From contig CAIQIL010000138.1 of assembly GCA_903871865.1 (NCBI GenBank), forward strand, positions 1 to 7,362: DNA of 7,362 bases, given 5' to 3'. The notes beneath the pieces were generated by a model, which searched no databases, was not told the origin of the DNA, and saw only the letters and a program-made list of their open reading frames with translations. Made by a program: the position numbers and the translations under genes. This document shows, piece by piece, positions 5,897 through 7,362 of this stretch (the first letter of the stretch is position 1; every line of letters begins with the position of its first letter). The stretch is from an uncultured Burkholderiales bacterium (GTDB lineage: Bacteria; Pseudomonadota; Gammaproteobacteria; Burkholderiales; Burkholderiaceae_C).

Positions 5897-5921
5897 AAAA
5901 AGGCACCCCGCAGGGTGCCTT
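5897..5921 (-). terminator. Rho-independent terminator of glcB
   Basis: On the minus strand AAGGCACCC / GGGTGCCTT (nine pairs) with loop TGCG is followed by a T5 run (5901-5897). It begins 38 bases past the malate synthase stop. Apart from one extra loop base it matches the terminator at 3263-3291, including the CATGG that follows the T run. Confidence 0.92.
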
Positions 5922-5959
5922 CAAGCCGACGTCAAACCAGCAGCATCAAGCCATCTGCA

Positions 5960-7362
5960 TCAAGCCGCCTTGACCTTCAAGCGCCATGCGTGCAGCAGCG
6001 GCTCGGTGTAACCCGAGGGCTGCTCCTTGCCCTTGAAGACCAGGTCCAGCGCAGCCTGGAAAGCAGCGCCGTTGGGGTTGGCCACCAGGCTCTTGTAGGC
6101 GGCGTCGCCCGCGTTCTGGCCGTCCACCACGGCGGCCATGCGGTTGAAGCTGTCACGCACCATGGCCTCGGTCACCACGCCGTGGTGCAGCCAGTTGGCC
6201 ACGTGCTGGCTGGAGATGCGCAGCGTGGCGCGGTCTTCCATCAGGCCCACGTTGTGGATGTCAGGCACCTTGGAGCAGCCCACGCCCTGGTCCACCCAGC
6301 GCACCACGTAACCCAGGATGCCCTGGATGTTGTTGTCCACTTCCTGCTGCTTTTCGGCGTCCGACCAGTTGGCTTGTGCAGCCACGGGGATGGTCAGCAG
6401 CTTGTCCATCAGGCTTTGCGGCTCTTCGCCCGACTTCTCGATCTCCAGCTGCACGGTGGCCACGTTCACCTGGTGGTAGTGGGTGGCGTGCAGGGTGGCG
6501 GCGGTGGGCGAGGGCGTCCAGGCGGTGTTGGCGCCGGCCTTGGGGTGGCCGATCTTTTGCTTGAGCATCTCGGCCATCAGGTCGGGCATGGCCCACATGC
6601 CCTTGCCGATCTGGGCGCGGCCGCGCAGGCCACATTGCAGACCGATCAGCACGTTGCGGCGTTCGTAAGCGGCGATCCAGTCGCTGCCCTTGATGTCGCC
6701 CTTGCGCATCATCGGGCCGGCCAGCATGGCGGTGTGCATCTCGTCGCCGGTGCGGTCCAGGAAGCCGGTGTTGATGAAGGCCACGCGGCTTTGGGCGGCG
6801 GCGATGCAAGCCTTCAGGTTGGCCGAGGTGCGGCGCTCTTCGTCCATGATGCCCAGCTTGACGGTGCTGTCCGGCAGGCCCAGCAGCTGCTCCACGCGGG
6901 TGAACAGCTCGGCGGCGAAGGCCACTTCGGCCGGGCCGTGCATCTTGGGCTTGACGATGTAGACCGAGCCTTGGCGCGAGTTGCGGATGGCCTGGCCGTC
7001 GATGGCACCATGGCCTTGCAGGTCGTGCAGGGCGATGGTGGTGGTCACCACGGCGTCCATGATGCCTTCGGGGATCTCACGGCCCTCAGCGCCCCACAGG
7101 ATGGCCGGGTTGGTCATCAGGTGGCCCACATTGCGCACAAACATCAGCGAGCGGCCATGCAGCGTGACCGCTTTGCCGTCGGCGCCGGTGTACACGCGGT
7201 CGGGGTTCAGGCCACGGGTAAAGGTTTGGTCGCCCTTGTGGATGGTCTCGGTCAGGGTGCCTTGCAAGATGCCCAACCAGTTGCTGTAAGCCAGCACCTT
7301 GTCGTCGGCGTCCACCACGGCCACTGAGTCTTCCAGGTCCAGGATGGTGGACAGGGCGGCCT
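5960..7362 (-). CDS. glcB: Malate synthase G, C-terminal two thirds (5' end outside window)
   Basis: Malate synthase G condenses glyoxylate with acetyl-CoA to malate in the cytosol and completes the glyoxylate shunt or glycolate use. 466 residues are present and the frame runs off the right edge; the family is about 720-740 long, so roughly 260 N-terminal residues are missing. Visible hallmarks in order are [13 protein letters not shown], the catalytic Arg in [11 protein letters not shown] (codon 7135-7133), Mg ligands Glu in [11 protein letters not shown] (6841-6839) and Asp in [11 protein letters not shown] (6757-6755), the substrate-site Cys in GCSKVPD (6277-6275), and the catalytic base Asp in [13 protein letters not shown] (6235-6233). 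All key residues are intact, so the enzyme should be active. The length and motifs match isoform G rather than the shorter AceB isoform A. It ends in TGA and has its own terminator, so the lipoprotein gene downstream is a separate unit. Confidence 0.98.
   Translation of the reverse strand, partial: AALSTILDLEDSVAVVDADDKVLAYSNWLGILQGTLTETIHKGDQTFTRGLNPDRVYTGADGKAVTLHGRSLMFVRNVGHLMTNPAILWGAEGREIPEGIMDAVVTTTIALHDLQGHGAIDGQAIRNSRQGSVYIVKPKMHGPAEVAFAAELFTRVEQLLGLPDSTVKLGIMDEERRTSANLKACIAAAQSRVAFINTGFLDRTGDEMHTAMLAGPMMRKGDIKGSDWIAAYERRNVLIGLQCGLRGRAQIGKGMWAMPDLMAEMLKQKIGHPKAGANTAWTPSPTAATLHATHYHQVNVATVQLEIEKSGEEPQSLMDKLLTIPVAAQANWSDAEKQQEVDNNIQGILGYVVRWVDQGVGCSKVPDIHNVGLMEDRATLRISSQHVANWLHHGVVTEAMVRDSFNRMAAVVDGQNAGDAAYKSLVANPNGAAFQAALDLVFKGKEQPSGYTEPLLHAWRLKVKAA

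Noticed and set aside
5804..7327. 507-residue open frame on the plus strand
   Set aside because: Antisense to glcB, whose active-site residues are all intact. Low-complexity His/Gly/Val/Ala composition and no ribosome binding site.

Overview
The window is GC-rich and densely coded, with antisense shadow frames over most genes. Protein families and gene content suggest a betaproteobacterium, most likely Burkholderiales and close to Comamonadaceae (Acidovorax/Hydrogenophaga/Rhodoferax-like). This is inferred from protein character and base composition, not from a marker gene. I see seven protein-coding genes, two of them cut by the window edges. I see no RNA genes, insertion sequences, CRISPR arrays or phage genes.

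Left part, plus strand (1-3239): the C-terminal two thirds of an ACAD11/LvaC-type acyl-CoA dehydrogenase, then 25 bases later a histidine phosphatase-fold protein whose second catalytic histidine position is a serine. These two look co-transcribed and probably belong to a fatty/hydroxy-acid CoA cluster that starts outside the window. A 125-base gap with a sigma-54-like element leads to a membrane-anchored alpha/beta hydrolase with an intact Ser-Asp-His triad. A small eight-strand-type outer-membrane beta-barrel protein follows. It has a stem-loop just before its ribosome binding site and a strong terminator after its stop.

Middle part, minus strand (3306-5566): a two-gene unit read right to left. 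The first gene is a small outer-membrane lipoprotein. The second is a 631-residue exported DUF4105 (Lnb N-terminal periplasmic domain) protein. Stop and start overlap as TGATG. A complete intrinsic-terminator structure lies inside the first 20 codons of the second gene, within its signal-peptide coding region. This arrangement is the most unusual feature of the window: it should give much lipoprotein and little DUF4105 protein from one promoter, or allow regulated read-through.

Right part (5567-7362): a gene-free stretch of about 390 bases holds the lipoprotein's 5' region, with a strong stem-loop beside its ribosome binding site, and the terminator of the next gene. That gene is the C-terminal two thirds of malate synthase G (glcB, minus strand), with all its key active-site residues visible. 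Its terminator is almost a copy of the one at 3262-3286, differing by one loop base and sharing flanking sequence.

Overall, the window combines ordinary chromosomal carbon metabolism (acyl-CoA oxidation, glyoxylate shunt) with envelope genes. I found no defence or mobile system. The candidates for something new are the lipoprotein/DUF4105 attenuated pair and the acyl-CoA dehydrogenase/pseudo-phosphatase pair.
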